DNA of 44,161 nucleotides, from the NCBI GenBank assembly GCA_900543625.1, contig UQSF01000017.1, forward strand, positions 1 through 44,161. Direction: 5' to 3'. The position numbers and the translations under genes are program-made. Positions within the stretch are counted from its first letter, which is position 1, and each line of letters starts with the position of its first letter. This document shows positions 23,652 through 32,812 of this stretch, in pieces. The stretch comes from an uncultured Eubacteriales bacterium. GTDB taxonomy: Bacteria; Bacillota; Clostridia; Oscillospirales; Oscillospiraceae. The notes under the pieces are model-generated. The model saw only the letters and a program-made list of their open reading frames with translations. It did not search any database and was not told the DNA's origin.

Positions 23652-24674
23652 ATGGATTACAATGAGGTTTTGCAGCGCGCGCGTGAGCGCATCGGCCCGA
23701 AATGCAAGGTCTGCCCGGAGTGCAACGGTCTCGGCTGCGGCAACACGATGCCGGGTCCCGGCTCGAAAGCGCCCGGCAACGGCGCGAACGACAACTGGCG
23801 CGCATGGCGGCGCTGGAGTCTGAACATGGACACGATCGCGCCGAACACGCCCGTGGACACGTCGCTCGCGCTGCTCGGGCGGACGTTTTCCCTGCCCGTG
23901 ATCGCGGCGCCCATCGGCTCGCTGCGCGCGCAGTTCAACCCCGGCGACGACATCCGCGACTACAACGCCTGCGCCGCGGCGGCCGCCGCGCAGACCGGCA
24001 TCGCCACGAGCTTCGGCGACGGGCTGGATGCGCGCGTGTTCCCGCACGGGTGTGATCTGTCGAAGCAGTACGGCGGCATCGTGCTGCCGGTCATCAACCC
24101 GCTGTCGATGGACACGATCCGCGCGAATCTCGACCTCGCCAACGCAGCCGATCCCTTCGCCGTGAGCGTGGTCATCGATTCGGCCGGGCTGCCGCATCTC
24201 AAGGCCGCGAGCCCTGACGCCGGCAGCAAGACGGTGGCGGAGCTGCGCGAGCTGTGCAACTATGCGCAGATGCCCATGATCCTCAAGGGCATCATGACGG
24301 TGCGCGGCGCGGAGAAGGCCGTGGAGGCCGGTGCGGCGGCGATCGTGGTGTCGAACCACGGCGGGCGCGTGCTGCCCGGCGCGGCGGCGACGGCGGATGT
24401 GCTGCCCGAGATCGCGGACGCGGTGGGCGGTCGCGTGAAGATCCTCGTCGACGGCGGCATCCGCTCGGGCACGGACATTTTCCGCGCGCTCGCGCTCGGC
24501 GCGGACGCGGTCATGATCTGCCGGCCGTTTCTCATCAGCTATTACGGCGGCGGCACGGAGGGCATCGTGGCTTATGTGGAAAAGCTGCGCGCGGAGCTGA
24601 CGGACGCGATGTATATGTGCGGCGCGCGCGCGCTCGGCGACATCACGCGCGACATGGTGCGCGCGGTGCGCTGA
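23652..24674 (+). CDS. FMN-dependent alpha-hydroxy-acid oxidizing protein
   Basis: 340 residues of the LldD/glycolate oxidase superfamily. The FMN barrel is shown by LPVIAAPIGSL, MILKGIMTVRGAEKAVEAGAAAIVVSNHGGR (catalytic His in SNHGGR), VKILVDGGIRSGTDIFRALALGADAVMICRPFL. The N-terminus carries C18-x2-C21-x2-C24-x4-C29, a cysteine group present in the clostridial branch of the family but not in classical lactate oxidases; it may bind a metal or Fe-S centre. The physiological substrate is unknown. ATG 23652 follows ACGGAGG; the longer frame covers the ferritin operator and is not used. It is divergent from ferritin. Confidence 0.82.
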   Translation: MDYNEVLQRARERIGPKCKVCPECNGLGCGNTMPGPGSKAPGNGANDNWRAWRRWSLNMDTIAPNTPVDTSLALLGRTFSLPVIAAPIGSLRAQFNPGDDIRDYNACAAAAAAQTGIATSFGDGLDARVFPHGCDLSKQYGGIVLPVINPLSMDTIRANLDLANAADPFAVSVVIDSAGLPHLKAASPDAGSKTVAELRELCNYAQMPMILKGIMTVRGAEKAVEAGAAAIVVSNHGGRVLPGAAATADVLPEIADAVGGRVKILVDGGIRSGTDIFRALALGADAVMICRPFLISYYGGGTEGIVAYVEKLRAELTDAMYMCGARALGDITRDMVRAVR

Positions 24675-24683
24675 CCGGCGCGG

Positions 24684-24874
24684 TGCAAAAAGCCTCGCAG
24701 AGTTTCGCCAATGGCACGGCGAAAGAAAGTTCAATCATTTTCTTCGGCGACATGTGCGGCGAAGAAAATACTTCTCGGCCTGCAAACGTGCGCGCCGTCC
24801 GCCCAAGGCGAACGGCGCGTGCGCTGCAGTCAGGCCGCAACTCGCTTTGTCAAAAAAGTAGTACTTTTTTGACA
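24684..24874 (-). repeat. Multi-hairpin intergenic element, copy E5
   Basis: Full copy between convergent genes. Palindrome 24848-24874 with 13-bp arms, GC hairpin, ATTTTCTTCG hairpin, and a TTTCGCC/GGCGAAA hairpin with an altered loop. The far end (TGCAAAAAGCC) is the most diverged TTGTCAAAAA end. A terminator hairpin follows the palindrome end. The strand given matches the minus-strand lipoprotein gene; a plus-strand reading from the oxidase gene is equally possible here. Confidence 0.85.
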
Positions 24875-24880
24875 ATATTA

Positions 24881-24922
24881 GCCGTCCCCTGTTTTCGTGC
24901 GGAAAACAGGGGACGGCCTTTT
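24881..24922 (+). terminator. Terminator between convergent genes
   Basis: Stem GCCGTCCCCTGTTTTC/GAAAACAGGGGACGGC followed on the plus strand by CTTTTTC; the minus strand lacks a clean T-tract. Confidence 0.8.
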
Positions 24923-24942
24923 TCTGCGCCGGAGGGCGCGGC

Positions 24943-26127
24943 TTATTGATCGAACCAGTCAAAGATGTCCAGCCGGCGCCAGAAGCTCTCCTTCGGGGTG
25001 AGCACGGCCGCATAGTCGATGGTGCGGAACTTCGGCTGCCACTGCACGTCGGCCTCGCCGACCCAGCCGGTGACCAGGCTGCCGAGCTGCTGCTGCGCGA
25101 CGAGCTGGCGCAGCGTCTGGCTCGTGCCGTCGCTGCTCATGACCAGATCATCGCCCTGCGTCGGCATGCGCAGGATGATGTGATAGCCGTACTTGCTCTC
25201 GACCACGCCGGAGACCTCATACGGCTCAAGCTCCTTGCAGGCGTCCTCAAACTCCGTGACCATGCTGCCGGAGGTGAAGCAGTAGCCGTGCGGGTAGCTG
25301 TTTTCGCCGGTGTCCTCGTTGTACTCGGCCATGAGCTCGTCAAAGAGCTCTGCGCGCTGCTGCGGATCGGTGACGGCCTTGAGCTGCGCGGCGATCTTGT
25401 CGGCTTTCTGCTTCTTTGCGGCCTTCTCATCGTCCGCGATGGCTTTGCCGCTGTCGTCGATCGTCTTGAGCAGGATGTGCTTTGCCGTCGTGTAGCTGTT
25501 GGTCTCGGCAAACTCCTGCACGTCCTCATCGGTGATGGACGCACCGTCCGCGCCGAAGAGCTTTTCCGCCAGCGCGTTATAGAGGTACTGCACCTTCGTG
25601 AAGTACTTGAACAGATCCAGATCCATGTGGTAGGACCGGAGCTTTTCGTTGAGCTCGGTCTCCGTGCCGCCGTCGCCCACGACGTTCCGGATGGTCTGGT
25701 CGACGGTATCCTGCACGAACTGCTCGCCCGCGGCGTCAAACGTCACGTCGTTCTCGGCGGCCTTGACCTCGATGAGGTGGTTCCAGGCGATGTTGTTGAC
25801 GATGCTCTCGGTCATGAGGTCGGCGTAGGTGCTCTGGCTGCTCTCGTCATAGACGGCGCTCCAGTCCGAGACCTGCATGCCGTAGCGCTCCATGTTCGCC
25901 AGAATGGCGCACAGGAAGTAGGCATACTCGTTCCAGTACACGGGGCTGCCGTTGACGGTCATGACCTTCTTATTGCTGCCGTAGGCGCTGACGGCGGCGG
26001 CGTACTTATCGGTCGCGGCATTGCCGCTCTCCTCGGTGTAGCTGCGCACGCGGGTCGAGGTGCAGCCGCTCAGACAGCAGACGGCCAGCACGAGCGAGAG
26101 CAGCAGGGCGACGGTTCTTCTTTTCAT
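24943..26127 (-). CDS. Parvulin-type peptidyl-prolyl isomerase lipoprotein (PrsA/SurA-like foldase)
   Basis: 394 residues. A lipoprotein signal peptide MKRRTVALLLSLVLAVCCLSGC has lipobox LSGC, so it is anchored outside the membrane. An N-terminal chaperone-like helical region follows. The parvulin domain runs from about residue 225 (TTAKHILLKTIDD) to YGYHIILRM, with the family's EYNEDTG...F and GxMVxEFEDA elements. It helps secreted proteins fold. ATG 26127 is selected because the signal peptide starts there. It lies 34 nt after mfd on the same strand, a common Firmicutes pairing. Confidence 0.85.
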   Translation of the reverse strand: MKRRTVALLLSLVLAVCCLSGCTSTRVRSYTEESGNAATDKYAAAVSAYGSNKKVMTVNGSPVYWNEYAYFLCAILANMERYGMQVSDWSAVYDESSQSTYADLMTESIVNNIAWNHLIEVKAAENDVTFDAAGEQFVQDTVDQTIRNVVGDGGTETELNEKLRSYHMDLDLFKYFTKVQYLYNALAEKLFGADGASITDEDVQEFAETNSYTTAKHILLKTIDDSGKAIADDEKAAKKQKADKIAAQLKAVTDPQQRAELFDELMAEYNEDTGENSYPHGYCFTSGSMVTEFEDACKELEPYEVSGVVESKYGYHIILRMPTQGDDLVMSSDGTSQTLRQLVAQQQLGSLVTGWVGEADVQWQPKFRTIDYAAVLTPKESFWRRLDIFDWFDQ

Positions 26128-26161
26128 CAGCAAACGCTTCCTTTCGTATCTTGCGCACGGG

Positions 26162-29100
26162 TCATGCGCGCTCTTCCCGGGCGTCTGCCCATGCGGAGAC
26201 AAACGCTCTTGCCTGTTCGATGACGTGGTCGCGGGACTTGAGGCGCAGAATGACGCCCGGCTTTGCCCCCGCATCCACCTTCAGGCGGCCCTTGAATTCC
26301 GGCCGGGCATACAGCAGCGATACCTTCTGCATATCAAACTGCGCCAGCAGGAATTTCAGACAGCCGTTTTTCTGTGAGATGTCGGTCACGCCGACCTTGC
26401 CCGCGTCGCTGCGCAGCAGCGCCACCTGCACAAGGGTGTACACGCTCGGCGGCGGGTCGCCGAAGCGGTCGATGACCTCGTCCATGAGGTCGTCCGCCTC
26501 CGGCTCGGAGCGCACGAGCGCGATGCGGCGGTAGAGATCCATGCGCTGCTCCTGACTGGGCACATAGCTCTCGGGGATGTTGGCCGAGACCGCAAGGTCG
26601 GCGGCGCACTCGGCGCGCTGCTCGGGCTTTTCGCCGCGCTCCTCGAGCACGGCCTCCTCGAGCAGCTTGAGGTACATGTCATAGCCGACGTCGATCATAT
26701 GCCCCGACTGCTCCGCGCCCAGAAGGCTGCCCGCGCCGCGGATCTCCAGATCGCGCATGGCGATGCGGAAGCCGGAGTTGAACTCCGCAAACTCGCGGAT
26801 GGCGCTCAGGCGCTTTTCGGCGATCTCGCTCAGCTCGCGCCCGCGCCGGAAGGTCAGGTACGCGCTCGCGCGCCGGTTCGAGCGGCCGACACGGCCGCGC
26901 AGCTGATGCAGCTGGGCCAGACCCATGCGGTCGGCGTCCTCGATGATGAGGGTGTTGACGTTCGGCATATCGATGCCGGTCTCGATGATGGTCGTGCAGA
27001 CGAGGATCTGCGTCTCGCCCGCGACCATGCGCTCCATGACCGTCGAGAGCTGCTCCTCGTTCATCTGACCGTGCGCCACGTCGACGACCGCGCCGTCGAG
27101 CATCTTCGAGATGCGCAGGGCGGTGCGCTCGATGTTTTCGATGCGGTTGTGCAGGTAAAACACCTGCCCGCCGCGCTGCAGCTCGCGACGCATGGCGTCG
27201 CACAGCACGTTCCAGTCGTGCTCCATGACGAAGGTCTGCACGGGGATGCGGTCCTGCGGCGGCTCCTCGATGGTGGACATATCGCGGATGCCGGACAGCG
27301 CCATGTTCAGCGTGCGCGGGATGGGCGTGGCCGAGAGCGTGAGCACGTCGACGGCGCGGCTCATCTCCTTGATGTGCTCCTTGTGCGCCACGCCGAAGCG
27401 CTGCTCCTCATCGACGATGAGCAGACCGAGATTCTTGAACTCGATATTCTTCTGCAGCAGCTTGTGCGTGCCGATCACGAGGTCGCACTTGCCCGTGCGC
27501 ATATCGGAAAGCGTCTGGCGCACCTGCGATTGCGTGCAGAAGCGCGAGAGCATCCGGATCTCGACCGGGAAGCCGTAAAAGCGCTGCACGGCGGTCTGAT
27601 AGTGCTGCTGGGCGAGCACCGTCGTCGGCACGAGGATGGCCGCCTGCCGCCCGTCGAGCACGCACTTCATCACGGCGCGCAGGGCGACCTCGGTCTTGCC
27701 GTAGCCCACGTCGCCGCACAGGAGACGATCCATCGGCACGGGCTTTTCCATGTCGGTCTTGATTTCCTGGATGCAGCGCAGCTGGTCGTCCGTCTCCGGA
27801 TAGCCGAAGTGCTCCTCAAACTCCGTCTGCCAGGGGCTGTCGGGCGCGAAGGCGTGTCCCTTCGTGCGGCTGCGCGCGGCATAGAGCGCGGTGAGCTCCT
27901 TGGCCATGCTTTTCGCGGCGGCCTTGGCGCGCGATTTCGTGCGCGCCCATTCCGTGCCGCCCATTTTGGACAGCTTCACCGGTCGGTCCTCGCCCGCGCC
28001 GATGTACTTGCTGACCATGTCGAGCTGCGTCGCCGGGACGTAGAGCGTGTCCGCGCCGGCGTAGCTGATCTTGATGTAGTCCTTCACCGCACCGTCGACC
28101 GGCATCTGCACGATGCCCGCGAAGCGGCCGATGCCGTGGTACTCGTGCACGACGAGATCGCCCACGGAGAGGTCTGTGTAGGAGTTGATCTTCTCGCGGT
28201 TGGATTGCTTTTTATGCTTTGCGCGCCGCAGACCGGACGCCGCGATCTGCGTGTCCGTGAGGATGGCGAGCTTTGCATACGGAAACTCGATGCCGGCCGA
28301 GAGGCTGCCCGCCGTGACGAGGCACTGCCCCGGCTCGGGCAGCGCGTCGGGATGCTCGGCCGCGGCGGCATGGATGCCGTGCCCGGCGAGAAATTCGCAC
28401 AAGATGCGCGCCCGGCGCAGATCGCCCGCCAGCACCACCACACGGTAGCCGAGGTTCTGATAGTGCGTGATGTCGTCGGCCGCCGTCTGGCTGCTGCCGC
28501 CGTAGGACGGGAGCTGCTTTGCCGTCAGACTCACCATGGTGCGGGGCTCGATGGGGCTGCGGCCGAGCTGCAAACCGTCGGCCAGCACGACCGCCCACTC
28601 CTGTATGCGGCGCATCATGTCGGCAAACGGCTCATAAAACGTCTCGGCACGCGCGGCCATCGTGCCGCTGCGCACGAGCAGGGACACATCCTCGCGCAGC
28701 TGCGCGGTGTATTCCTTGGCGCGCTCCGCGCAGCGCGCGGGCTGGTCGATGAGCACGGCCGCCTCCGGCGCAAGATAGTCCAGCGCCGTTGCAAACGTGT
28801 CATACACAAAGCCCATGTAGCGATCCGCCGCCGGGAGCAGGCAGTCATTGCAGAGCTTTTCCCCGTCGGCATGCAGCGCGGCGGCAAGCTTCTGCGCCGT
28901 GTCGTTGTCCTTTTTCGCGGCGGTGCGCTGCGCGATCTTCTGCAGCTGCTCGCCCAGAGCGGCGCTTCCGCCCGGATACAGGGGCGGCAGCGTCTCGGCG
29001 GCGGGCAGGATGCGGCAGGCGTCGAGCGGCTGGGTGCGGCGCTGGCTCTCGGGGTCGAAAAAGCCCATGGAGTCCACATCGTCGCCCCAGAACTCCACAC

Positions 29101-29680
29101 GCACCGGCTGCGGATACGCGGGCGAGAAAAAGTCGAGAATGCCGCCGCGGCGCGAAAACTGACCCGGTCCCTCGACCTGCGCCGTGCGCAGATAGCCGCA
29201 GCGCAGCAGCGCATCCTCGGCGTCCTCGGGCGGGAGCGACGTGCCGTCGCGGATCTCAAAGGCCGCCTGCAGCAGTTTTTCCTTCGGCATGGCGCGCTGC
29301 AGCAGACCCGAGACCGTACACACCACGGCCGGCGCCGTGCCCGCTGCGAGCGCGTAGAGCGCGTTCAGGCGCTTTTGCTCGGTCTGGCGCGAGACGCTCT
29401 CGACCGTATAAAACGTATAGTCGCGCGCCGTCAGCAGCGGCACGTCCTGCCCGAGCAGGGCGGTAAGATCCTTTTGAAACAGCTCGGCCGCCGCCTCATC
29501 CGGGCATACGGCCAGCACCGGCGCATCGAGCTGCGCATGCATCGACGCCGCCAGCAGCGCGCGGCCGCTCGCCGGCAGACCCGAAATGCGCGCAGGAAGC
29601 CGCCCGCTCTCCAGCAAGGACGGGAGGGCGGCCGCTTCCGTATCGCCGAACAGCTGTCCGGCCTGTGCGACTAAGAACAA
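26162..29680 (-). CDS. mfd: Transcription-repair coupling factor
   Basis: About 1172 residues. UvrB-like N-terminal modules; the RNA-polymerase-interacting CarD-like domain at DLSVGDLVVHEYHGIGRF; then the translocase with GDVGYGKTEVALRAV (Walker A), DEEQRFG (DEEQ box), SATPIPRTLNMA, ETGIDMPNVNTLIIEDADRMGLAQLHQLRGRVGRS (motifs V-VI), and the TRG/C-terminal domain. It removes stalled RNA polymerase and recruits UvrA. No ATG exists near the expected N-terminus; I choose TTG 29680 (GCAGGTG upstream) because it gives the normal family length. The frame stays open far beyond, through dnaA antisense, but that part is not Mfd. Confidence 0.93.
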   Translation of the reverse strand: MFLVAQAGQLFGDTEAAALPSLLESGRLPARISGLPASGRALLAASMHAQLDAPVLAVCPDEAAAELFQKDLTALLGQDVPLLTARDYTFYTVESVSRQTEQKRLNALYALAAGTAPAVVCTVSGLLQRAMPKEKLLQAAFEIRDGTSLPPEDAEDALLRCGYLRTAQVEGPGQFSRRGGILDFFSPAYPQPVRVEFWGDDVDSMGFFDPESQRRTQPLDACRILPAAETLPPLYPGGSAALGEQLQKIAQRTAAKKDNDTAQKLAAALHADGEKLCNDCLLPAADRYMGFVYDTFATALDYLAPEAAVLIDQPARCAERAKEYTAQLREDVSLLVRSGTMAARAETFYEPFADMMRRIQEWAVVLADGLQLGRSPIEPRTMVSLTAKQLPSYGGSSQTAADDITHYQNLGYRVVVLAGDLRRARILCEFLAGHGIHAAAAEHPDALPEPGQCLVTAGSLSAGIEFPYAKLAILTDTQIAASGLRRAKHKKQSNREKINSYTDLSVGDLVVHEYHGIGRFAGIVQMPVDGAVKDYIKISYAGADTLYVPATQLDMVSKYIGAGEDRPVKLSKMGGTEWARTKSRAKAAAKSMAKELTALYAARSRTKGHAFAPDSPWQTEFEEHFGYPETDDQLRCIQEIKTDMEKPVPMDRLLCGDVGYGKTEVALRAVMKCVLDGRQAAILVPTTVLAQQHYQTAVQRFYGFPVEIRMLSRFCTQSQVRQTLSDMRTGKCDLVIGTHKLLQKNIEFKNLGLLIVDEEQRFGVAHKEHIKEMSRAVDVLTLSATPIPRTLNMALSGIRDMSTIEEPPQDRIPVQTFVMEHDWNVLCDAMRRELQRGGQVFYLHNRIENIERTALRISKMLDGAVVDVAHGQMNEEQLSTVMERMVAGETQILVCTTIIETGIDMPNVNTLIIEDADRMGLAQLHQLRGRVGRSNRRASAYLTFRRGRELSEIAEKRLSAIREFAEFNSGFRIAMRDLEIRGAGSLLGAEQSGHMIDVGYDMYLKLLEEAVLEERGEKPEQRAECAADLAVSANIPESYVPSQEQRMDLYRRIALVRSEPEADDLMDEVIDRFGDPPPSVYTLVQVALLRSDAGKVGVTDISQKNGCLKFLLAQFDMQKVSLLYARPEFKGRLKVDAGAKPGVILRLKSRDHVIEQARAFVSAWADAREERA

Positions 29681-29725
29681 AACAGCACCTGCTTTATGGA
29701 AAAATGAAAAAATCAGCGTCTTTTT

Positions 29726-29754
29726 ATCATACCACAACCTGCACAGGAAAACAA
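29726..29754 (-). promoter_or_regulatory. mfd promoter
   Basis: Minus-strand TTGTTT (29754-29749), 17-nt spacer, TATGAT (29731-29726), 46 nt before the TTG start. Confidence 0.6.
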
Positions 29755-29810
29755 TTCCCCGTCTGCGGCAGATTCTACACCTATTTATATAATAATTTCT
29801 GACATTATTG

Positions 29811-29839
29811 TTGAAATAATCGTGAATTTTTGTTATACT
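29811..29839 (+). promoter_or_regulatory. dnaA promoter
   Basis: TTGAAA (29811-29816), 17-nt spacer, TATACT (29834-29839), in an A/T-rich block between mfd and dnaA. I do not see a cluster of good DnaA boxes on this side. Confidence 0.65.
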
Positions 29840-29905
29840 GGTAGTGTAGCCGACAGCGTGTGTGCGCAGCGCGGCTGCGCGACATTTTTTGAAGGAGCCG
29901 ACCCT

Positions 29906-31228
29906 ATGGCCACCATGAATTCGCTCACCGATATCTGGTCCGTCGTGATGGACAGCCTCTCGCAGGAGCTGACCCAGACGGCGATCAATACCTGGTTTTC
30001 CGATTGCACCCCGATCGAGATCAATAATAATACGCTCATCGTGCACACCACGTCGGATTTTAAGCGCAGCATCATTCAGGCGCGCTTTGAAAAGACGATC
30101 TGCGCCAAGCTCTACGATCTGTTCTCCTGCCCGTTCGAGCTGGTCGTGCTCGCCGGGGACGACGAGCTGCTCGAATACCGCGAGAAGCGCCCCTCCGCCG
30201 AGGAGATGCCGGAGATGGACGGATACACGTTCGACCGCTTCATCGTCGGGCCGAGCAACAAGTTCGCGCACGCGGCGGCCATCGCCGTGTCGCAGAATCC
30301 CGGCAAGGTGTATAACCCGCTGATCATCTACGGCAACTCCGGCCTCGGCAAGACGCACCTGCTGCTCGCCATCGGGCAGACCATCCGCCACAACAACCCC
30401 GGCGCGAAGATCGCCTACGTCAAGGGCGAGGAGTTCGTCAACCAGATGGTCAAATCCATCGGCACGGGCACGGCGGAGAACTTCCGCCAGAAATACCGCA
30501 ATGCCGACCTGCTGCTCATGGACGATATCCAGTTCATCGCCGGCAAGGACAGCACGCAGGAGGAGTTTTTCCACACCTTCAACTGCCTGTACGAGGCCGG
30601 AAAGCAGATCGTCGTGACCTCCGACCGGCCGCCGAAGGAGATGAAGCGCCTCAACGACCGCCTGTGCTCCCGGCTCGAGGGCGGCCTGCTCGCGGACGTG
30701 CAGCCGCCGGATCTCGAGACGCGCACGGCCATCATCCGCACGAAGGCCGCGCAGTTCGGCATGGTGCTCTCCGAGGAGGTCGTGCAGTACATCGCCGAAA
30801 ACATCACCTCCAACGTCCGTCAGCTCGAGGGCGTCGTCAAGCGCCTGACCGCCTATCGCGACATCCTTGACGACACGATCACGGTCGACTCCGTCAAGCG
30901 CGCCATCAAGGACGTCATCCGCACCGGCACGTACATCCCCACGCCGGACGTCATTATAGAGGAGTCCGCGCGCTCGTTCCAGCTCAGCGGAGCGGATCTG
31001 CGCGGGCAGAGCCGCAGCAAAAAGACCGCCATGGCCCGCCAGATCGCCATGTACCTCATGCGCAATCTCACGAATCTCCCCCTCAAGGAGATCGGCGAGG
31101 AGTTCGGTGGCCGCAACCACGCGACCGTGCTCAGCTCCATCCGCAAGGTCGAGGAGCTGCTCAAGTCCGACCCCGATATCTCCGCCACCGTGCGCGACAT
31201 CACGAGCAACATCAACTCGAAAAACTGA
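29906..31228 (+). CDS. dnaA: Chromosomal replication initiator DnaA
   Basis: 440 residues. Domain I (ITDIWSVVMDSL-like opening), AAA+ domain III with Walker A GNSGLGKT (143-150), Walker B LLLMDDI (202-208) and sensor region VVTSDRPPKEM. Domain IV carries the DnaA-box binding signature GGRNHATVLSSIRKVEEL. ATP-DnaA binds DnaA boxes and melts oriC. ATG 29906 follows GAAGGAG. It is the first gene of a long co-directional operon through gyrA and beyond, with oriC-like DNA immediately downstream. Confidence 0.98.
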   Translation: MATMNSLTDIWSVVMDSLSQELTQTAINTWFSDCTPIEINNNTLIVHTTSDFKRSIIQARFEKTICAKLYDLFSCPFELVVLAGDDELLEYREKRPSAEEMPEMDGYTFDRFIVGPSNKFAHAAAIAVSQNPGKVYNPLIIYGNSGLGKTHLLLAIGQTIRHNNPGAKIAYVKGEEFVNQMVKSIGTGTAENFRQKYRNADLLLMDDIQFIAGKDSTQEEFFHTFNCLYEAGKQIVVTSDRPPKEMKRLNDRLCSRLEGGLLADVQPPDLETRTAIIRTKAAQFGMVLSEEVVQYIAENITSNVRQLEGVVKRLTAYRDILDDTITVDSVKRAIKDVIRTGTYIPTPDVIIEESARSFQLSGADLRGQSRSKKTAMARQIAMYLMRNLTNLPLKEIGEEFGGRNHATVLSSIRKVEELLKSDPDISATVRDITSNINSKN

Positions 31229-31475
31229 CGCCGTTTTCCACACATCGCTGTTATCCTAACGTGGAGAACGTGTGGAAAGCTGTGGACGTTAAATTTGCCT
31301 GATTCTGGGAGTTTAAAAGTTACCAACCTTTCCACAATTTTTTCAACACCGGTTTTTCAGACGCCGCAACGGCTCAGACCGGTTTTCCACCAAACGAACA
31401 GCTCTACTACTACTACTAAAAATATGCTTTCTATCTTTCGAATAGACGAAACGTTTCTGATTAAGGAGGCCGCTC
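31229..31475. other. Putative origin of replication (oriC) between dnaA and dnaN
   Basis: The 247-nt gap holds several sequences close to the DnaA box TTATCCACA: TTTTCCACA at 31234, TTATCCTAA at 31251, reverse CTTTCCACA at 31271-31279, reverse ACGTCCACA at 31281-31289, CTTTCCACA at 31328-31336, and TTTTCCACC at 31383-31391. They are followed by a CTA trinucleotide run and A/T-rich DNA, then by dnaN. None is a perfect consensus box. Position and layout match the downstream half of Bacillus-type origins. Confidence 0.75.
31404..31418 (+). other. DnaA-trio element / origin unwinding site
   Basis: Five tandem CTA triplets followed by AAAAATATG. In B. subtilis, repeats of this trinucleotide beside the last DnaA box guide DnaA onto single strand for opening; here they sit 12 nt after the box-like TTTTCCACC and next to A/T-rich DNA. 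Confidence 0.65.
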
Positions 31476-32582
31476 ATGAAATTTTCCTGTGACAAGTACG
31501 TTCTGCAGCAGGCTGCAGCATCCGCAGCCCGCGCCGCCGCACCCAAGAGCCCGATCGCCGCGCTCGAGGGCCTGCTGCTCGAGGCAGGTGCGGATCTGCG
31601 CATTACCGGCTATGACCTGAAAAAGGCCATCTACACCAACATGGAAGCAGACATCCCCGAACCGGGCAGCGTGCTCGTCGGCGCGCGCCTGTTTTGCGAG
31701 ATGCTGCGCCGTATGCCCGACGGCGCCGTGACCGTCGAGGCCGAAAACGGCACGGTCACCGTCAGGTGCGGCCGCTCGTCGTTCAACCTCGTCGGCATGA
31801 GCGCGGAGGATTATCCCGACCTGCCGAGCGTGGAGGCCGAAAACGGCGTGTCCCTGCCGCAGGATCTGCTCAAGAAGATGATTAACGAGTGCTCCTTCGC
31901 CGTGAGCACGAACGAGAGCCGCCCGGTCTACATGGGCACGCTCTTTGAGATCGCGCACAATGAGCTGACCATGGTCTCCGTCGATGGCTACCGTCTGGCG
32001 CTGCGCCGCGAGCCCGTTGAGGGCTATGGCGACGACTGCAGCTTCATCGTTCCGGGCACGGCGCTGAGCGATCTGGAGCGTCTGTGCGGCGACAGCGACG
32101 AGCGCGTCAAGATGTCCGTCGGCAGCAAGCACATCTCGTTCACCGTCGGCAGCACCGTCATCCTCTCGCGCCGGCTCGAGGGCGACTTCCTCAATTATAA
32201 GAAGGCGATCCCGGAGTCGTTCCGCATCACGGTCAAGACCGCACGCACGGATCTGCTCGACGTGGTCGAGCGCGTGTCGCTCATCGTCGACAGCAAGAAC
32301 AACGCCCCCCTGCGCCTGACCTTCCGCAAGGACGCCATCGACTTCGTGTGCACGACGCCGCTCGGCAAGGCGGCTGATTCCTGCCCGTGCGAGGGTGACG
32401 GCGGCGATCTTGAGATCGGCTTTAACGACCACTACCTGTCCGACGCGCTCAAGGCGGCGCCGGCGGATGAGCTCAACGTCTGCCTCAACACCGGCTCGAG
32501 CCCGTGCATCTTCGTGCCGGCGGACGGAAGCGACAACTTTGTGTATATGGTGCTGCCGGTGCGTCTGCGCGCCGGACAGTGA
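31476..32582 (+). CDS. dnaN: DNA polymerase III beta subunit (sliding clamp)
   Basis: 368 residues, full length. Three clamp domains: MKFSCDKYVLQQAAASAARAA opening, central LVGMSAEDYPDLPSVEAENG and MVSVDGYRLALRREPV, and the C-terminal VYMVLPVRLRAG matching the clamp's family-conserved YLVMPMRL end. The ring tethers polymerase III and other repair enzymes to DNA. RBS AAGGAGG before ATG 31476. It follows the oriC region and precedes yaaA by 14 nt. Confidence 0.97.
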   Translation: MKFSCDKYVLQQAAASAARAAAPKSPIAALEGLLLEAGADLRITGYDLKKAIYTNMEADIPEPGSVLVGARLFCEMLRRMPDGAVTVEAENGTVTVRCGRSSFNLVGMSAEDYPDLPSVEAENGVSLPQDLLKKMINECSFAVSTNESRPVYMGTLFEIAHNELTMVSVDGYRLALRREPVEGYGDDCSFIVPGTALSDLERLCGDSDERVKMSVGSKHISFTVGSTVILSRRLEGDFLNYKKAIPESFRITVKTARTDLLDVVERVSLIVDSKNNAPLRLTFRKDAIDFVCTTPLGKAADSCPCEGDGGDLEIGFNDHYLSDALKAAPADELNVCLNTGSSPCIFVPADGSDNFVYMVLPVRLRAGQ

Positions 32583-32596
32583 CCGGAGAGAAAACC

Positions 32597-32812
32597 ATGG
32601 AAACGATCACGATCGAAACGGAATTCATCAAGCTCGACGCGCTGCTGAAGTTTGCCGCCCTCACGGGGACCGGCGGCGAGGCAAAGCAGGTCATCACCGA
32701 CGGCATGGTCGCCGTCAACGGCGAGACGTGCACGATGCGCGGCAAAAAGATCCGCCCGGGCGACACCGTGACCTTCGCCGGGCACACGCTGCAGGTGCAG
32801 AGCGCGCAATGA
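32597..32812 (+). CDS. yaaA: S4-domain RNA-binding protein YaaA/RlbA-like
   Basis: 71 residues, nearly all S4 fold: IKLDALLKFAALTGTGGEAKQVITDGMVAVNGETCTMRGKKIRPGDTVTF. The protein between dnaN and recF in Firmicutes is this small S4 protein, thought to act in ribosome biogenesis. The start is ATG 32597 (CCGGAGAG upstream). Its TGA overlaps the recF ATG, so recF translation is coupled. Confidence 0.9.
   Translation: METITIETEFIKLDALLKFAALTGTGGEAKQVITDGMVAVNGETCTMRGKKIRPGDTVTFAGHTLQVQSAQ

Noticed and set aside
26699..29674. 991-codon plus-strand frame
   Set aside because: Antisense of mfd, which has all translocase motifs.
29700..29905. Second DnaA-box cluster upstream of dnaA
   Set aside because: The region is A/T-rich but holds only promoter elements; no convincing TTATCCACA-like cluster was seen.
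29681..31243. Extension of the mfd frame through the dnaA region
   Set aside because: The extra 521 codons are antisense to dnaA and unlike Mfd; the family length fits a TTG start at 29680 and the promoter lies upstream of it.
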